In this document: positions 7,319 through 10,052 of the stretch, in pieces
Layout: every line of letters starts with the position of its first letter
Position numbering within the stretch: the stretch's first letter is position 1
Source of the DNA: Acidimicrobiia bacterium
GTDB taxonomy: Bacteria > Actinomycetota > Acidimicrobiia > Acidimicrobiales > Bin134
Reading direction: 5' to 3'
Length of the DNA: 10,052 bases
Assembly: GCA_009843565.1 (NCBI GenBank)
Contig: VYDF01000090.1
Coordinates: forward strand, 1 to 10,052
Position numbers and translations under genes: made by a program
The notes under the pieces: model-generated
What the model saw: only the letters and a program-made list of their open reading frames with translations
Told to the model about the DNA's origin: nothing
The model's database searches: none

Positions 7319-8731
7319 ATGGCGAAAAAGGGGGTGCTCACCCCGCAGCAGGAGGACTTCCCCCGCTGGTATCAGGACATTCTCAACAAGGCCGAGTTGG
7401 CCGACAACGGTCCGGTGCGGGGAACCATGGTGATCCGTCCCTACGGCTATGCCCTTTGGGAGCGGATGCAGGCCGAGGTAGATCAGCGCATCAAGGCTGC
7501 TGGGGCCGACAACGCCTACTTTCCGCTGTTCATTCCCGAGAGCTACTTGAACCGGGAGTCCGACCACGTGGAGGGCTTCAGCCCCGAATTGGCAGTGGTC
7601 ACCCAGGGTGGGGGCCGGGAGTTGGCTGAGCCGGTGGTGGTGCGTCCCACCAGCGAGACCATCATCAATGCCTACTTCTCCAAATGGGTGCAGAGCCATC
7701 GCGATCTGCCGCTGTTGATCAACCAGTGGGCCAACGTGGTCCGCTGGGAGATGCGCCCCCGGATATTTCTGCGGACCACGGAGTTCTTGTGGCAAGAGGG
7801 CCACACCGCCCACGCCACCCGCGAGGAGGCCCGTGACTACGCAGCCATGATCCTCCACGAGGTGTATCGGGACTTCATGGAGTCGGTGCTGGCCATCCCG
7901 ATGCTCATCGGCTACAAGACCGAGGCCGAGCGGTTTCCCGGTGCCATCAACTCCATGTGCCTCGAAGGGATGATGCGAGACGGCAAGGCCCTTCAGATGG
8001 GGACATCCCATGAACTGGGCCAGAGCTTCGCCACCATGTTCGACATCACCTACCTGGACGCCGAGGGGAATCAAGCCCACGTATGGCAGACCTCCTGGGG
8101 AGTGTCGTCTCGCATGGTCGGCGGGCTGATCATGGCCCACGGTGATGACCAGGGGTTGGTGGTTCCGCCCCGGTTGGCGCCCATCCAAGCCGTTGTCATC
8201 GCGGTGCGCGACGCCGACGGGGTGGTGGACGCCTGCCACCAATTGTCGGGGGCACTGGCTGCTGCGGGGATTCGGGCGAGGGTTGACGACCGGACGGGCA
8301 CCGGATTTGGCCGCAGAGCCACCGACTGGGAATTGAAGGGGGTACCGGTACGGGTGGAGATCGGCCCTCGGGATTTGGAGAGCGGTCAGGCAACGCTGGT
8401 GTCCCGGATTGGCGGCGACAAGCAGACGGTCAGCCTCTCGGCGGCACCCAAGCAAGTGGAGTCGCTGCTCGATGACATCCAACAGCAGAACTACAACGAC
8501 GCCATGGCCTGGCGGGACTCTCGCATTGTCGATGCAGCCACCGTGGCCGACGTGCAAGAGGCGGCGGCCACGGGATTCGCCCGGATTCCGTGGGCTGAAC
8601 TCGGCCCCGAGGGCGAAGCCGCATTGGCCGAAGATGCCGTTACCGTGAGGTGCTTGCAGCGCCCTGACGGATCCCTGCCTCAAAGCGGCGACGAGGCCGA
8701 TCTGGTGGCTGTCTGCGGCCGTAGCTACTAG
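7319..8731 (+). CDS. proS: Prolyl-tRNA synthetase, archaeal/eukaryotic-like (type 3) form
   Basis: ProS is a class II aminoacyl-tRNA synthetase that charges tRNA-Pro. The 470-aa product shows RPTSE (109-113), motif 2 with RWEMRPRIFLRTTEFLWQE (142-160) then GHTAH, and motif 3 with GGLIMAHGDDQGLVVPPRLAP (268-288). The anticodon-binding domain occupies about 289-385, and a C-terminal domain ends in the terminal Tyr (GRSY). There is no room for the roughly 180-residue INS editing domain found between motifs 2 and 3 in the common bacterial type (about 570-580 aa). The FLRTTEFLWQEGHTAH and HGDDQGLVVPPR wording matches the archaeal/eukaryotic-like group. The C-terminal zinc-binding cysteines of that group are mostly absent; only C445 and C466 remain. 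It begins 2 nt after ispG, the position proS holds in many bacterial clusters. No convincing terminator follows it. Confidence 0.97.
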   Translation: MAKKGVLTPQQEDFPRWYQDILNKAELADNGPVRGTMVIRPYGYALWERMQAEVDQRIKAAGADNAYFPLFIPESYLNRESDHVEGFSPELAVVTQGGGRELAEPVVVRPTSETIINAYFSKWVQSHRDLPLLINQWANVVRWEMRPRIFLRTTEFLWQEGHTAHATREEARDYAAMILHEVYRDFMESVLAIPMLIGYKTEAERFPGAINSMCLEGMMRDGKALQMGTSHELGQSFATMFDITYLDAEGNQAHVWQTSWGVSSRMVGGLIMAHGDDQGLVVPPRLAPIQAVVIAVRDADGVVDACHQLSGALAAAGIRARVDDRTGTGFGRRATDWELKGVPVRVEIGPRDLESGQATLVSRIGGDKQTVSLSAAPKQVESLLDDIQQQNYNDAMAWRDSRIVDAATVADVQEAAATGFARIPWAELGPEGEAALAEDAVTVRCLQRPDGSLPQSGDEADLVAVCGRSY

Positions 8732-8751
8732 AAAAACGAGCCGCCTATACG

Positions 8752-8780
8752 GCGACATGGGTGGCTTCACCGGGTAAGAT
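8752..8780 (+). promoter_or_regulatory. Candidate sigma-70-type promoter for rimP-nusA
   Basis: A -35-like GCGACA (8752-8757, matching the last four bases of TTGACA) is separated by exactly 17 nt from the -10-like TAAGAT (8775-8780). The expected transcription start is around 8786-8789, giving a 5' leader of roughly 100 nt before rimP. It lies in the only gap longer than about 60 nt in the window, as expected for an internal promoter of a separate rimP-nusA unit. The assignment is by eye. Confidence 0.5.
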
Positions 8781-8790
8781 TGTCGGTGAA
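8766..8790 (+). promoter_or_regulatory. Inverted repeat centred on the rimP -10 box
   Basis: TTCACCG (8766-8772) and CGGTGAA (8784-8790) are perfect 7-bp inverted arms separated by 11 nt. The dyad centre at 8778 falls inside the TAAGAT box. This geometry would suit a dimeric DNA-binding repressor that occludes the promoter. In read-through RNA from proS it could instead form a weak 7-bp hairpin. No T tract follows, so it is not an intrinsic terminator. The binding protein, if any, is unknown. Confidence 0.4.
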
Positions 8791-8812
8791 TCGTCGATCT
8801 CTTTAGTCGAGT

Positions 8813-8838
8813 GAGGCGTGGGCTGGTGCCCACGCCTT
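8813..8838 (+). promoter_or_regulatory. Strong hairpin in the rimP 5' leader
   Basis: AGGCGTGGGC (8814-8823) and GCCCACGCCT (8828-8837) form a perfect 10-bp stem closed by a TGGT loop, and a G-U pair can extend it by one. The sequence after it (TCTGACTTT) is not a continuous T run, so it is at best a poor terminator. GGGC/GCCC hairpins immediately upstream of rimP occur in many bacteria as I recall, so this may be a conserved leader element. Its 3' arm (8833-8838) could alternatively pair with the rimP Shine-Dalgarno region (8878-8883). Confidence 0.6.
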
Positions 8839-8885
8839 CTGACTTTGGGGACCGGGAGCAAATCACCAGTCAAGAAAGGGGCGAG

Positions 8886-9368
8886 ATGTCAGTAGCCGAC
8901 AGCGTGCGCGACTTGCTCACGCCCCTCTTTCAAGGGAGGGGATTGGAGGTCTACGACCTCACCTATGGGGGAGGAGTTCTGCGCATCATCGTGGACAAGT
9001 CCGGGGGAGTGAGCTTGGACGAGGTCGCCGATGCCTCCAGGGTTGCGTCTCGCCTGTTGGATGACAACGATCTCGTGCCCGGTCGGTACACCTTGGAGAT
9101 CACCAGCCCCGGTCTAGAGCGGCCACTGCGCTGCCCCGAGCACTATGCCCGGGCCGTGGGCGAGACAATAAGCGTCAAGCTTGGCCCTCATGTCGAAGGG
9201 CAGCGCCGGATTCAAGGTTTGCTGATGGAATGCGACGATGATGGAATTACCATTGAAAATAACGGAGTTCCTCATCGCATGTCTTTCAACGACATAACCA
9301 AGGCCAAGACCGTTTTTGAATGGGGTCCGATGCCAAAGAAGCAGATCAAGGAAAAGAGCAGCCGATGA
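8886..9368 (+). CDS. rimP: Ribosome maturation factor RimP
   Basis: RimP binds the free 30S subunit and assists its late assembly. The 160-aa product follows the family pattern: GLEVYDLTYGGGVLRIIVDK (19-38), GVSLDEVADASRVASRLLD (41-59), then YTLEITSPGLERPL (68-81) at the end of the N-terminal domain. The C-terminal SH3-like domain runs from about 90, and the tail is Lys/Ser-rich. The ATG at 8886 is supported by GAAAGGGG at 8874-8881 and by the match to the family N-terminus. A frame-open GTG at 8811 falls within the leader hairpin and would add 25 residues not typical of the family. Its TGA overlaps the nusA ATG (ATGA), so the two are coupled. Bases 9225-9360 are noticeably richer in A and T than the surroundings. 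Confidence 0.97.
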   Translation: MSVADSVRDLLTPLFQGRGLEVYDLTYGGGVLRIIVDKSGGVSLDEVADASRVASRLLDDNDLVPGRYTLEITSPGLERPLRCPEHYARAVGETISVKLGPHVEGQRRIQGLLMECDDDGITIENNGVPHRMSFNDITKAKTVFEWGPMPKKQIKEKSSR

Positions 9369-10052
9369 ACCCCGACATGCTGGAAGCCCTCCAGGCGCTC
9401 GCCGCCGACAAAGGCATCTCGGTGGATGCCCTGCTGGCCGCTCTGGCCGATGCCCTTGAGTCGGCCTACAAGCGCATGCCTGACAGCGAGGAGTACGCCT
9501 GGGTCACCATCAATCCCGAGACAGCCGACATCCAGGTTTTCGCCCAGAAGCTGGACGAGTTTGGAGAGCCAATCGGAGAGCCGTTCGACGTCACGCCGGA
9601 TGGCTTTGGGCGAATCGCGGCGCAGACGGCCAAGCAGGTCATGATGCAGCGCATCCGCGAAGTAGAGCGGGAGCTCAAATACGAGGAGTACGCGGGCCGC
9701 GAAGGCGACATTGTCACCGGCATCATCCAACAGAACGATGCCCGCTACACGCTGTTGGACCTGGGACGGGTGGAGGCTCTGCTGCCCCAGGCTGAGCAAG
9801 TGCCCTTCGAGCGCCCGGATGCCAACAGCCGTCTCAAGGCCTACATCGTGGAGGTGCGGAAGACGGCTAAGGGACCCCAAATCGTGGTGAGTCGCACTCA
9901 TCCCGGATTGATCAGGCGGCTATTCGAGCTGGAAGTGCCCGAGATTGCCGATGGAGTGGTGGAGATCAAGGCCTGCGCCCGGGAGCCGGGTCATCGCACC
10001 AAGATCGCGGTGTCGTCCAACGATCCGAATGTGGATCCAGTGGGAGCTTGTG
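9365..10052 (+). CDS. nusA: Transcription termination/antitermination factor NusA, N-terminal part (3' end outside window)
   Basis: NusA binds RNA polymerase and modulates pausing, termination and antitermination. The frame from ATG 9365 stays open to the window edge, giving 229 codons. Residues 1-108 match the N-terminal RNAP-binding domain, including GRIAAQTAKQVMMQRIREVE (82-101). Residues 112-178 form the S1 domain (GREGDIVTGIIQQ to PQIVVSRTHP). From 179 the first KH domain begins, with LIRRLFELEVPEIADGVVEI and the NDPNVDPVGAC motif (219-229) at the edge. The start overlaps the rimP stop by 4 nt. Nothing is truncated except by the window boundary. infB and rbfA would be expected downstream. 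Confidence 0.97.
   Translation, partial: MNPDMLEALQALAADKGISVDALLAALADALESAYKRMPDSEEYAWVTINPETADIQVFAQKLDEFGEPIGEPFDVTPDGFGRIAAQTAKQVMMQRIREVERELKYEEYAGREGDIVTGIIQQNDARYTLLDLGRVEALLPQAEQVPFERPDANSRLKAYIVEVRKTAKGPQIVVSRTHPGLIRRLFELEVPEIADGVVEIKACAREPGHRTKIAVSSNDPNVDPVGAC

Noticed and set aside
8741..8753. Small GC inverted repeat (CCG...CGG) just after proS
   Set aside because: Only about four paired bases with no T run, within chance expectation in GC-rich sequence.
8813..8845. Intrinsic terminator after proS
   Set aside because: The stem is strong, but the following bases TCTGACTTT are not a continuous T tract, and it lies downstream of the likely rimP promoter rather than right after proS.
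6992..8866. 624-codon open frame on the minus strand across ispG-proS-rimP leader
   Set aside because: It lies antisense to clearly identified genes, its translation is low-complexity His/Gly/Pro-rich with no recognisable domain, and long antisense frames are expected opposite GC-rich codon-biased genes.
8811..8885. GTG start for rimP at 8811
   Set aside because: It would begin inside the leader hairpin and add 25 residues unlike RimP. The ATG at 8886 has a good Shine-Dalgarno and matches the family start.

Overview
This window is a compact block of conserved housekeeping genes, all on the + strand, from a GC-rich bacterium that is probably an actinobacterium. The order rpsB–tsf–pyrH–frr–cdsA–dxr–M50 protease–ispG–proS–rimP–nusA follows the actinobacterial/mycobacterial arrangement. 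As in mycobacteria, no uppS lies between frr and cdsA. The prolyl-tRNA synthetase is the short archaeal/eukaryotic-like type. Together with the moderately high GC and free use of GTG starts, this suggests a deep actinobacterial lineage such as Acidimicrobiia. That placement is an inference from gene content and style, not from a phylogeny.

Layout. Bases 1–88 are the acidic 3' end of rpsB (ribosomal protein S2). Then come tsf (EF-Ts, 85–876), pyrH (UMP kinase, 879–1622), frr (ribosome recycling factor, 1647–2222), cdsA (CDP-diglyceride synthase with a long acidic N-terminal extension, 2247–3527), dxr (3558–4724), a RseP/Rip1-type site-2 protease (4728–6032), ispG (about 6093–7316) and proS (7319–8731). 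Gaps between these genes run from a 4-nt overlap to about 60 nt, so they look like one translationally coupled transcription unit. The only larger gap is 8732–8885. It holds a plausible sigma-70-type promoter, an inverted repeat centred on its -10 box and a strong 10-bp hairpin. These precede rimP (8886–9368) and the first 229 codons of nusA (9365 to the window edge), which overlap by 4 nt.

How the genes fit together. The first part serves translation (S2, EF-Ts, RRF) and UMP phosphorylation. The middle serves envelope lipid synthesis: CdsA makes CDP-diacylglycerol, and Dxr and IspG are two steps of the MEP isoprenoid pathway. Between Dxr and IspG sits an intramembrane protease that in relatives controls envelope stress responses. 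ProS charges tRNA-Pro. RimP and NusA start the ribosome-maturation/transcription-elongation operon that usually continues into infB and rbfA.

I found no mobile element, CRISPR array, tRNA, rRNA or novel defence-type system. The points worth a second look are small-scale: the rimP leader architecture, a candidate 15-codon upstream ORF before ispG, the acidic CdsA extension, the ProS type with an apparently degenerate zinc site, and a few family-atypical residues.
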